From contig CALWNN010000051.1 in NCBI GenBank assembly GCA_944382845.1, positions 1 through 52,647 on the forward strand: a stretch of DNA of 52,647 nucleotides, read 5' to 3'. The notes beneath the pieces are model-generated. The model searched no databases. It was not told the DNA's origin and worked only from the letters and a program-made list of their open reading frames with translations. Source of the stretch: an uncultured Clostridia bacterium. GTDB lineage: Bacteria; Bacillota; Clostridia; Oscillospirales; Ruminococcaceae. Shown piece after piece: positions 8,517 through 15,156 of this stretch (positions within the stretch are counted from its first letter, which is position 1; every line of letters begins with the position of its first letter). A program made the translations under genes and the position numbers.

Positions 8517-9111
8517 GCAGCAGCCTCCTCTCGGAGTCATCGTCCGGCAGGCTCACCCATCCATCGGGGAAGAAGTCTATGTCCCGCATATCTTCTTGAT
8601 AATAAGAAGCAAGGGTGAAAATATCTTCGGAGATAAAGTAGATTCCGACCGGATGCGGCAGCGTTGCAAGATAGCGGGACATGATTGTAATCTCCTGTGG
8701 TTTCTTCGTTACATTGGAAACCTTCTGTGTAATGATTAAATCCACCTTGCCGTCAAGACAATCTTGAAGCAGTCTGCACCACTCGGGTGCATTCTCCATA
8801 TTGGGGGCAGTTGAGCCTTCATCTATATAGAAGTCAACCAATTCCCACTTCGGACACAATGCCAATGTGTCTACAAACCCCTTCTTGTGAAAATCGAGAT
8901 AATTCTCATACTTGGTCTGATTAAAGTATCGGATGTAAATGCCCACCTTGTACGGTTTTGACACAAGAGGTCGCTCACGGCGAATCGTATGCAGCCATAT
9001 CAGATGGTCGGCAATCATCTCAGCCCTTTCTGTGTCTCCGTCAAATATCTCCGAAAAGTGCGGTGCAGTTTCTATCTGAGCTAATTTAGCATGAATATCT
9101 ATCTCGTCCAT
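8509..9111 (-). CDS. Catalytically dead serine recombinase-like protein
   Basis: The start at 9111 has GGGAGG 9 nt upstream and gives 200 residues. Residues about 55-190 follow the resolvase fold of the next gene: KVGIYIRYFNQT, FYIDEGSTAPN, GKVDLIITQKVSN, HPVGIYFISEDIFTL. The nucleophilic serine position is Phe63 (YIRYF in place of YVRVS), and the SRFARN arginine motif has become SNVTKK. There is no DNA-binding recombinase domain. The frame is intact and its 3' end overlaps the active recombinase by 8 nt, so this looks like a maintained pseudoenzyme and not debris. It may dimerize with the active recombinase to regulate it, which is inference. It is the first gene of the operon. Confidence 0.85.
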   Translation of the reverse strand: MDEIDIHAKLAQIETAPHFSEIFDGDTERAEMIADHLIWLHTIRRERPLVSKPYKVGIYIRYFNQTKYENYLDFHKKGFVDTLALCPKWELVDFYIDEGSTAPNMENAPEWCRLLQDCLDGKVDLIITQKVSNVTKKPQEITIMSRYLATLPHPVGIYFISEDIFTLASYYQEDMRDIDFFPDGWVSLPDDDSERRLLHD

Positions 9112-9186
9112 TTTTGTTATCCTCCCACTTGAACTATTCAAAATAAGGCTAAGATTATTGTAATTCATGCAAGGCTTAATATCGAC

Positions 9187-9216
9187 TAACCACAGGTCAA
9201 GTGCTTAACCACCGGT
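9187..9216. repeat. Pair of 11-bp direct repeats upstream of recombinase/ParB operon
   Basis: TAACCACAGGT at 9187 and TAACCACCGGT at 9206 differ by one base and are 19 bp apart, roughly two helical turns. They lie in the 322-bp non-coding stretch 9112-9433 in front of the minus-strand operon that starts at 9111. This stretch also holds a short GGTCAA/TTGACC palindrome near 9293 and the terminator of the upstream XRE gene, but no convincing promoter. The repeats could be a regulator or recombinase binding site. Confidence 0.45.
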
Positions 9217-9406
9217 TTATCACAGATAAGAAAAAGGCAAAAAAATAAAGTCGGCAGACTGAAAACTGCCAACCCAAAGAGCAAAAAAGGAAGGTCAAGA
9301 TTGACCTGCCTTGAAAATCATAGTTGAATTGAATAGATAATTGTCTCCGCTTAGAGGTTGATTGATTTTACAGAAAACCCTTCAATGAAAGCGGCAAGAA
9401 CAAAAA

Positions 9407-9434
9407 ACAGGTCAGACATTGCTGCCCGACCTGT
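9407..9434 (-). terminator. Rho-independent terminator of minus-strand XRE gene
   Basis: On the minus strand, ACAGGTC and GACCTGT arms of 7 bp surround a 14-nt loop and are followed at once by TTTTTT. The first arm begins in the stop codon of the XRE regulator. It separates that gene from the recombinase/ParB operon downstream. Confidence 0.8.
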
Positions 9435-9799
9435 CAAAATAGGTAATCGTCTTTCTTCATCCGCATTGTGGTTTTTAATTCCTTCACGATCTTGATAATG
9501 GAATCAATCTCGGCAGGAGAACAATCTGCCAACAAATCGTTGAACTCACCTTGGTATATTTCATTGACCTCGGGAGTGTTGGTGCGGAGCAGTACATCGG
9601 CAGAAACCTGCAATGCCTCAGTTATATATACAAAAGTGGAGAGCCGCAATTTGGTCTTTCCGTTTTCAACCTCACTCATATGCGGAACGGAGATGAATGC
9701 TTTTTCCGCCAATTCAGCTTGGCTCATGTTTCGCTGAAGGCGAACATCACGAATCCTTGCACCGATTGCCTTATACCTTGCATCGTCAAGTTCTCTCAT
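9434..9799 (-). CDS. XRE-family transcriptional regulator
   Basis: A 121-residue protein with an N-terminal helix-turn-helix of the XRE/Cro type (IGARIRDVRLQRNMSQAELAEK, SVPHMSEVENGK, residues about 10-65). A short helical C-terminal region (SPAEIDSIIKIVKELK) resembles the end of the divergent regulator at 9931. No peptidase or sensor domain is present. It is transcribed away from its paralogue across a 131-bp intergenic region that contains a palindrome, and is terminated by the hairpin at 9407-9434. It probably represses element genes, and perhaps its own promoter. Confidence 0.88.
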   Translation of the reverse strand: MRELDDARYKAIGARIRDVRLQRNMSQAELAEKAFISVPHMSEVENGKTKLRLSTFVYITEALQVSADVLLRTNTPEVNEIYQGEFNDLLADCSPAEIDSIIKIVKELKTTMRMKKDDYLF

Positions 9800-9828
9800 G
9801 ACGCACCTCCCTCATCCGTTTATAGTAT

Positions 9829-9849
9829 ATAGATTATTATATAATCTAT
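9829..9849. promoter_or_regulatory. 21-bp palindrome between divergent XRE genes, likely operator
   Basis: ATAGATTAT, a 3-bp centre and ATAATCTAT form a near-perfect palindrome about 30 bp upstream of the minus-strand XRE start. A TATAAT box for the plus-strand gene lies at 9896-9901, about 30 bp before its ATG. An operator for one or both regulators is the natural reading, but binding is not shown. Confidence 0.55.
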
Positions 9850-9930
9850 GCCCGATGTTTGGAATAAGCCATAGTTGAACACATCGGCCATACCTTATAA
9901 TAGAAACATCAATTTTTTGGAGGTTTCTAT

Positions 9931-10293
9931 ATGCAAATCAACTACATTCTTCTCGGGCAAAGAATCCGTGCGTTTCGCACCAAGAAAGGCATTACCCAAA
10001 TGGAGCTTGCAGAGCGAATTGATCGTTCTGCTGCTTATATGAGTTATGTGGAGACGGCATACAAGTTTTGCAGTCTCGACACCCTGGTGAGGGTAGCAAA
10101 CGAACTGAATGTCTCTACCGATGACCTGCTTATTGACAGCCTTACCAATACAATCAAGGCATCCAATCATGAATTCACCGCAATTCTCTCAGATTGCAGT
10201 GACTATGAAATGCGGGTATTACTTGATATCGTTAAGGCAACCAAGCAAGCGATGCGTGAATACAAGTATTTAACCCGAGCCAACCGCAGATAA
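9931..10293 (+). CDS. XRE-family transcriptional regulator
   Basis: A 120-residue protein with an XRE helix-turn-helix (LGQRIRAFRTKKGITQMELAER, SAAYMSYVETAYK) and a C-terminal helix (CSDYEMRVLLDIVKATKQAMREY). It is similar in size and layout to the divergent regulator at 9434-9799, suggesting an ancient duplication. GGAGG precedes the ATG by 7 nt. It probably governs the phosphoesterase genes or the lysogeny-like state of the element, which is inference from position. Confidence 0.88.
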   Translation: MQINYILLGQRIRAFRTKKGITQMELAERIDRSAAYMSYVETAYKFCSLDTLVRVANELNVSTDDLLIDSLTNTIKASNHEFTAILSDCSDYEMRVLLDIVKATKQAMREYKYLTRANRR

Positions 10294-10392
10294 AATTATA
10301 GGTTGCTTCCGGCTTCGATGGAACACTCCGAAAGTCAAAGAATAAACCTACAGTTTGCGAAACAACAACTGCATAAACAAACGGTTAAAAGA

Positions 10393-10439
10393 GCAAACCC
10401 TCGAAATGTTCGCCTGCGAATATGATTTCGGGGGTTTGC
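10393..10439. repeat. Long inverted repeat (two-storey hairpin)
   Basis: Arms of 15 bp (GCAAACCCTCGAAAT at 10393-10407 and its complement with one mismatch at 10425-10439) enclose an inner TTCGC/GCGAA stem. No T-run follows on either strand and it is not at the end of a gene; it lies in the 220-bp gap 10294-10513 before the first phosphoesterase. It may be a structured 5' leader or a protein-binding site. Confidence 0.5.
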
Positions 10440-10513
10440 GAATACATTTTCTCAAATCGCAGGACAAGAATCAAATTGACTGATATACTTATCATCGGAA
10501 AGGTGGCACAACT

Positions 10514-11257
10514 ATGATTTATTACACCGGTGACATTCACGGGCAGAAACATGATATAGAACGATTCTGTAAGCGTTTTAATCCCACAAGGGATGATATC
10601 ATCGTAATCCTCGGTGATGTCGGTGCTAACTATGAGCAAGACGAAAGAGATGCAGCGTTGAAGTATGCACTTGACAAATTGAAGCCCACTATTTTCTGTA
10701 TCCACGGCAATCATGAAATAAGGCCATGGCATATTCCAACATATAAAATGAAGGAATGGCACGGCGGCATCGTATGGTATGAGGAAGCCTATCCTTCCGT
10801 ATTGTTTGCCAAAGACGGAGAGATATATGACTTAGAGGGGCTTAGACACATCGTCATCGGCGGCGCCTACAGTGTGGACAAGTTCTATCGCCTTTCCCGA
10901 GGACACGGTTGGTGGTCAGATGAACAACCAAGTGAAGAAATCAAGCAATATGTAGAGCAGCAGCTTAAAGAAAATGCTATCGATGTTGTTCTGTCACACA
11001 CCTGCCCTTTCAAATATGAGCCTGTCGAAGAATTCCTCCCGGGTATCGACCAAAGTACAGTGGATGACAGTACGGAGAAGTGGCTCGATGTCATAGAAGA
11101 AACGACGGACTATATGGCATGGTTCTGCGGACATTGGCACACAAACAAACGAATTGATAAAATTCATTTTCTTTTCCACCAGTTCGAGTCAAGTGAGGAA
11201 TTACAGAAGATAAAGGTCAACAAAACAAATTTAGAAAGAGAGATGAAAGATGGGTAA
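10514..11257 (+). CDS. Metallophosphoesterase (calcineurin-like)
   Basis: The 247-residue protein has the ordered metal-binding motifs of the calcineurin-like phosphoesterase fold: GDIHG (residue 6), GDVG (about 35), GNHE (about 65), a later SHTCP histidine and GHWH. The family hydrolyses phosphomono- or diesters using two metal ions; the substrate is not predictable. An AAGGTGG site lies 7 nt before the ATG. The stop overlaps the next phosphoesterase start by 8 nt, so the two are co-translated. It is one of three such enzymes within 4.2 kb of the element. Confidence 0.88.
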   Translation: MIYYTGDIHGQKHDIERFCKRFNPTRDDIIVILGDVGANYEQDERDAALKYALDKLKPTIFCIHGNHEIRPWHIPTYKMKEWHGGIVWYEEAYPSVLFAKDGEIYDLEGLRHIVIGGAYSVDKFYRLSRGHGWWSDEQPSEEIKQYVEQQLKENAIDVVLSHTCPFKYEPVEEFLPGIDQSTVDDSTEKWLDVIEETTDYMAWFCGHWHTNKRIDKIHFLFHQFESSEELQKIKVNKTNLEREMKDG

Positions 11258-12215
11258 GATATTCTTTACCGGTGATCTGCACTTTGGACATGCCAATGTG
11301 ATTGCTTTTGATAATCGTCCGTTCAAGACGGTTGAGGAAATGGACGCGGAACTTATCCGCAGATGGAACAGCAAGGTTGGCAAGGGCGACCTCACTTATG
11401 TCCTTGGGGACATGATATGGAAAGCACGAAACGATGACGCTCCGGAGCTTATCAAAAGTCTAAACGGTCAGATCATTCTCATTAAAGGAAATCATGACCG
11501 CTTTCTGCACAATGCAAAAGCCAAGGCAGCGCTTGCAGGAATCAAGGATTACGACGATATTTGCGTAAGCTTGGAAGACGGAACGAAGAAAAGAGTTATC
11601 CTATCCCATTATTTCACCCCGATGTACAACGGACATAGATACCAGGCAATCCATCTCCATGCTCATTCCCATTTTACTGATGAAGCGGATTTTGAGGTTG
11701 ATTATGCGAAGCGTCTTAATAGCATCGGATGCCGGAATGAAATCTACAATGTAGGTTGTATGTATTGGAATTACGAGCCTGTAACCTTGGACGAGATTAT
11801 TGAGCATGGAAGGACAATACGCCCCACCTATGGCGAAAGGTCTGCTGAATATATGGCACAGTTCCCGTGGGAAAAGAATCAAACCGTTGATCCCGAAAAC
11901 GAGATTAGATGGAATGTGTTCTACCACAACTGCAACAGCCGCAGCATCGAAACCTTCAATGTCTTCGAACACGGTTCATTCCGTGAATATGTGAAGAAGG
12001 CCGCTAAGAAGTATCAGAACAAAGAAGACTTTGCCAAGCAACTCCGCAGCGAGGTGATGTATTACTTTTGGTCGAAGTGCGAATGGGAAGTTCTTGTTAC
12101 CCCATGGATATCTCCACGTGAATCTGAGAAAAAGAAGGTAGATGTCTGTTGGCAGATTATGAATAATTGGGATGTGTTTGTCGATTACACATGGGCTAAC
12201 AGAAAGAAGCTGTGA
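11250..12215 (+). CDS. Metallophosphoesterase with extra C-terminal domain
   Basis: Residues 1-180 form a compact calcineurin-like phosphoesterase with GDLHFGH, LGDM, GNHD and HLHAHSH motifs. Residues about 210-321 form an additional region (RWNVFYHNCNSRSIETFNVF ... WISPRESEKKKVDVCWQIMNNWDVFVDY) that I do not recognise by name; it is rich in aromatics and begins after a linker. The gene overlaps the previous phosphoesterase by 8 nt. Single-domain relatives are usually about 170-200 residues, so the extension is notable. Confidence 0.87.
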   Translation: MGKIFFTGDLHFGHANVIAFDNRPFKTVEEMDAELIRRWNSKVGKGDLTYVLGDMIWKARNDDAPELIKSLNGQIILIKGNHDRFLHNAKAKAALAGIKDYDDICVSLEDGTKKRVILSHYFTPMYNGHRYQAIHLHAHSHFTDEADFEVDYAKRLNSIGCRNEIYNVGCMYWNYEPVTLDEIIEHGRTIRPTYGERSAEYMAQFPWEKNQTVDPENEIRWNVFYHNCNSRSIETFNVFEHGSFREYVKKAAKKYQNKEDFAKQLRSEVMYYFWSKCEWEVLVTPWISPRESEKKKVDVCWQIMNNWDVFVDYTWANRKKL

Positions 12216-12317
12216 CAATAGGAAGAAATTACAGACTAATTTTGAACGATTACTCTGCGGCTTTCTTCACGAGTTTCAGCAAAGACTACTTCTTCAGAGT
12301 TGGATAAGGAAAAGACG

Positions 12318-12581
12318 ATGAGTAAAAATCTTGTGACCATGACTATTGAAATCGACAGAGAGGTATATAATAAGGCAGCCGAACTATTCAAGAACCTCGG
12401 GACAACGATTGAAGATATAACCGTGGGATTTCTCAAATTCTGTGTGATCCCCGAAAACCTGCCTGTGCTCAAGGCATATTTTGGCAGAGAAAATGCACCT
12501 GCCGAAGCAGGTGCACAAATGGAGTTACATCATAGGATTTTCAAGCAGGTCTTCGATATCGCAACCAAGAACACGGGATAG
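12318..12581 (+). CDS. RelB/DinJ-like ribbon-helix-helix protein, orphan
   Basis: The ATG at 12318 is preferred over an upstream TTG because AAGGA lies 7 nt before it, giving 87 residues. The N-terminal part (MTIEIDREVYNKAAELFKNLG) has the beta-strand and helix pattern of RelB/DinJ antitoxins. No RelE/YafQ-type toxin gene is adjacent. The last 57 bp overlap convergently with the 3' end of the XRE gene at 12525-13175, so the two transcripts are complementary at their ends. It could be an orphan antitoxin or a small element regulator. Confidence 0.65.
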   Translation: MSKNLVTMTIEIDREVYNKAAELFKNLGTTIEDITVGFLKFCVIPENLPVLKAYFGRENAPAEAGAQMELHHRIFKQVFDIATKNTG

Positions 12582-13175
12582 CTTGTAAAGTGTTTGTGCC
12601 TGTGCCTTATCAATGTTGTTGACTCTCTGCTCATACATCTGAATGTTTCGGACTTTGATGCCCGATTGTTCCGCAAGTTCTGACTGAGATAAGCCTCTGC
12701 TTTCCCGAATGCGTTTCAGATTGGAATCGCCTTCGGCAGCCTTGTAGAACTCTTCCATCGTATCAATGAAGTTCGTGATATCCATCTCATGATAGACCGA
12801 ATACATTCCGATAATCTTAGTCAAAGGAATTCGCTCGAAGATATCTTTGAACCTGCGGCCGCAGTACCATTGATATTCTGCAAGCGCCCAACCTGCCCAA
12901 TACTCGGGAGAGCATTCCTCGGAGTTTGTAGGCTTCGGAAGTTCTTTTCTGCCGTATGCTTTCAGGATAACCGCACGGGCAAGTTCAACACCGGACATTC
13001 CTGCAACATAGGCAGGATTGCCGCGCTCAAATTGCTCGGCATAGCCTGTGTTGATAAAAAGTACGGTAATCCAATCCGGTTTGATCTTACAGTCATTGAT
13101 AGCATAATCGAAGAATGAGGACAGACGATCCTTTGCATTACTCAAATAGGATTCGTTGTATGCGTGGGTCATCAT
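12525..13175 (-). CDS. XRE protein, probable antitoxin partner of ADP-ribosyltransferase
   Basis: A 216-residue protein. The N-terminal 150 residues form a helical domain (YVAGMSGVELARAVI, SPEYWAGWALAEYQWY, YHEMDITNFIDTMEEFY) that I recognise as recurrent in Firmicutes beside DUF3990 genes. The C-terminal 60 residues are an XRE helix-turn-helix (LKRIRESRGLSQSELAEQSG, RNIQMYEQR). The start overlaps the upstream toxin-like gene by 38 nt, with GGAG 7 nt before the ATG. By analogy with DNA-binding antitoxins it should neutralize the partner and repress the shared promoter at 13877-13906; this is inference. Confidence 0.8.
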   Translation of the reverse strand: MMTHAYNESYLSNAKDRLSSFFDYAINDCKIKPDWITVLFINTGYAEQFERGNPAYVAGMSGVELARAVILKAYGRKELPKPTNSEECSPEYWAGWALAEYQWYCGRRFKDIFERIPLTKIIGMYSVYHEMDITNFIDTMEEFYKAAEGDSNLKRIRESRGLSQSELAEQSGIKVRNIQMYEQRVNNIDKAQAQTLYKLSRVLGCDIEDLLENPMM

Positions 13176-13836
13176 TACTCATCTCCCCTCTAAGGATATC
13201 AAGTACAAAGATATCATCACGATATGATTTCGTCTTCTTGATTTCTTTACGATAAGTATCTCTCGCTTTGGTGTCTCTATCCAGGAACTTGGGATAATAG
13301 ACATTCTTATCGACCGAATATGCATCGACAAACTTCAAACGCTCAAATCCTCTTTGCGAGATAACAACGGTTTGTTCGCCAAGTTTGCCGAGACGAAGCG
13401 CCTTATTCAGACTTCTGAGGGGAAGTGTGTTGGACACAAAGGACTCAGCATACTGAAAGTAAGAATCGTCCGCGCGGTATCCGACAACAATGTCGTAGCC
13501 AGAAAGGTCAACCGAGTAATGCTCAATGATATAATCCCGTGCGTCAACGGCAACCTCAGAATCGAGTTTGAAGGTGCGGAACTGAAGAAGCAAAGCAATC
13601 CAGTTGAGGACTGTATGATTGCCGCTCAGCAGGTTCAGTACTTTCAGCCCGTCTTCGTCAAAGTCGTAGACATTTACAAAGCCATCCGTGTTCTTTTTGC
13701 AGGCCCATTCTCTGGCCATCTCCTCGACACGGGTACAGTAAAAGCCTCTTCCGTAGTCATTGTGTGGATTACCGATATTGATATCCGGAACCTCGATGAT
13801 GTGATCCGTTCCGTGAAGTAATTGAATTGTGCTCAT
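13138..13836 (-). CDS. DUF3990-type ADP-ribosyltransferase-like toxin
   Basis: The start at 13836 has GGAGG 9 nt upstream, giving 232 residues. The N terminus LLHGTD (His8), then NDYGRGFYCTR (Tyr33) and AREWA, match the His and Tyr motifs of DUF3990/ADP-ribosyltransferase-fold proteins. A later GEQTVVISQRGFERLKF sits where the third catalytic-site residue is expected, here Gln and not Glu. The family is predicted to modify host targets with NAD+; activity on a specific substrate cannot be stated. It is the first gene of a two-gene unit with the XRE protein, driven by a near-consensus promoter. Toxin-antitoxin or phage-defence roles both fit. Confidence 0.78.
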   Translation of the reverse strand: MSTIQLLHGTDHIIEVPDINIGNPHNDYGRGFYCTRVEEMAREWACKKNTDGFVNVYDFDEDGLKVLNLLSGNHTVLNWIALLLQFRTFKLDSEVAVDARDYIIEHYSVDLSGYDIVVGYRADDSYFQYAESFVSNTLPLRSLNKALRLGKLGEQTVVISQRGFERLKFVDAYSVDKNVYYPKFLDRDTKARDTYRKEIKKTKSYRDDIFVLDILRGEMSNDDPRIQRILFE

Positions 13837-13876
13837 AAAACCAAGCCTCCATATATCATTGTGATGACACAACCAT

Positions 13877-13906
13877 ATTATATCATTGCAACGATAGTTT
13901 TGTCAA
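13877..13906 (-). promoter_or_regulatory. Sigma-A promoter of toxin-antitoxin-like operon
   Basis: On the minus strand, TTGACA (13906-13901), an 18-bp spacer and TATAAT (13882-13877) form a near-perfect housekeeping promoter about 40 bp before the ribosome binding site of the ADP-ribosyltransferase-like gene. Such strength is consistent with control by a repressor, probably the XRE partner. Confidence 0.8.
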
Positions 13907-13954
13907 CAGGGTTTGAAAATATTCCGAAATAAAGTTCGAAACGGAGGATACGAA

Positions 13955-14020
13955 ATGCATGCTTTTAGAAATATGAAACCACCGGACACGATGGAACGCA
14001 TAAGTGAGATGAAACGATGA
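13955..14020 (+). CDS. 21-residue leader peptide coupled to phosphoesterase
   Basis: A micro-ORF (beginning MHAFRNMKPP, ending SEMKR) has a strong GGAGG site 7 nt before its ATG, and its TGA overlaps the ATG of the phosphoesterase (ATGA at 14017-14020). The phosphoesterase itself has no good ribosome binding site at usual spacing, only a weak GAGATG. Translation of the short frame is therefore probably needed to deliver ribosomes to the downstream start. The peptide is basic with four Met and no recognised motif. Confidence 0.65.
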   Translation: MHAFRNMKPPDTMERISEMKR

Positions 14021-14718
14021 CCTATGTATTATCCGACATCCACGGCAACCTGCAACGATTTAAGTCCATTATGGCTCAAATCAATCTCCAAGCGGATGAT
14101 ACATTGTATGTCCTCGGAGATGTGATAGACAGGTACGCCGGAGGAATCAAAATATTAAGACAAATCATGAGAATGCCCAATGCCGAAATGCTGATTGGCA
14201 ATCATGAATATATGATGCTCAACGCCATCGGTCATTGCAAAGATGCAGTTGAAGAAAAGGAAAACACGAATCGGAGAGAAAAAAGGCTTTGGTACAGGAA
14301 CGGTGGTATGATTACGCATGAGCAGCTCAAACATTACCGCAAAGATATCCGAGCCGAGATTTTCAATTTCATCCGCCAACTGCCGACAAACCTTGAAGTC
14401 GAGGTCAACGGAGTCAAGTACAAACTTGTCCATGCTTCCCCCGAAGAAAATTACATGAAATCCTCCTGGAACATTTATGACTACAAAAACAGCCGTGAGT
14501 TTGCCATATGGGATAGATGGGATGAAACACAACCGATTCCCGAAGGATATGTACTGATCTTCGGCCACACGCCTACCTGCTACTTTCACGACAAAATGCC
14601 GTGGTGCATTTGGAAGGGCGATAATGCAATCGGTATAGACTGCGGCAGTGGCTATGAGTATGGACGCCTTTCGTGCCTCCGTTTAGATGACATGAAAGAA
14701 TTTTACTCGGATTGCTGA
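14017..14718 (+). CDS. PrpA/PrpB-like metallophosphatase (PPP family)
   Basis: The protein has 233 residues. The motifs MTYVLSDIHGN, LGDVIDR, GNHEY, LVHA and FGHTP are in the order and spacing of bacterial PPP-family phosphatases (PrpA/PrpB, ApaH-like), more closely than those of the other two phosphoesterases here. Known members dephosphorylate protein Ser/Thr or Tyr residues, or hydrolyse dinucleoside polyphosphates. The substrate here is unknown. The start lies within the leader-peptide stop, as described for that feature. Confidence 0.85.
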   Translation: MTYVLSDIHGNLQRFKSIMAQINLQADDTLYVLGDVIDRYAGGIKILRQIMRMPNAEMLIGNHEYMMLNAIGHCKDAVEEKENTNRREKRLWYRNGGMITHEQLKHYRKDIRAEIFNFIRQLPTNLEVEVNGVKYKLVHASPEENYMKSSWNIYDYKNSREFAIWDRWDETQPIPEGYVLIFGHTPTCYFHDKMPWCIWKGDNAIGIDCGSGYEYGRLSCLRLDDMKEFYSDC

Positions 14719-14754
14719 CACAGATGGTATCAGACAAAAGAAAAGGAGTCATCA

Positions 14755-15156
14755 ATGGGAACTTATTATGCAGTTTACGCCGAGGTTCGTGTCGGCAATC
14801 AGTGGTACAATCTGAATCCGCTATTTCAGCGCACTGACGGAAATATTGATGTCTGTCCGGTCATTTCGGGACGAAATTGGCTTCGTGAAGCATATGAAGA
14901 ACTGGAAGAAGTCAGCTACACTTGCGGCCGACCGGAGAATATGAGTAAAGAAGTCCGGTCGCTATTTTACCATGAAGATGATGAACCATACGACCCATAC
15001 TTACATATCGACACCTACAAGGATTTTTACAGCCGTTCCATGTTTCTTGTGAACTACGGCAAATCTGTAAAAAGTCGAGTCAAGAAGGACAAGCCGACAC
15101 GGTACTGTGGGTATGCTTCCAAGGTCAGTATAGCAGCATTTGAAATCGATGAGTAA
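14755..15156 (+). CDS. Hypothetical protein at element right end
   Basis: A 133-residue soluble protein (MGTYYAVYAEVRVGNQWYNL at the N terminus) of unknown family. It is rich in Tyr, with alternating beta-strand-like segments and an acidic patch (YHEDDEPYDPYLHID). An AAAAGGAG site precedes the ATG. It follows the PrpA-like phosphatase by 36 nt and is probably in the same transcript. Its stop at 15156 lies within a few bases of the proposed element boundary, and its last 32 bp overlap the truncated YolD-like frame on the other strand. Confidence 0.7.
   Translation: MGTYYAVYAEVRVGNQWYNLNPLFQRTDGNIDVCPVISGRNWLREAYEELEEVSYTCGRPENMSKEVRSLFYHEDDEPYDPYLHIDTYKDFYSRSMFLVNYGKSVKSRVKKDKPTRYCGYASKVSIAAFEIDE

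Larger units (their letters stand above)
1..15155. mobile_element. Integrated mobile element, right part (left end outside window)
   Basis: A continuous block of accessory genes (large serine recombinases, ParB-fold proteins, XRE regulators, phosphoesterases, a toxin-like pair) stops abruptly where ordinary chromosomal genes begin. The right limit is placed near 15155 because the minus-strand YolD-like gene matches its family up to about that point and then runs into unrelated sequence. No relaxase, type IV secretion or phage structural gene is visible, so whether the element is conjugative, mobilizable or a decayed island cannot be decided here. The recombinase genes make serine-recombinase integration the simplest explanation. 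The boundary is an inference; no flanking att repeat could be compared because the left end is missing. Confidence 0.7.

Noticed and set aside
12241-12317. TTG start at 12300 for the RelB-like protein
   Set aside because: The ATG at 12318 has an AAGGA site at 7 nt and the added residues are not family-like.
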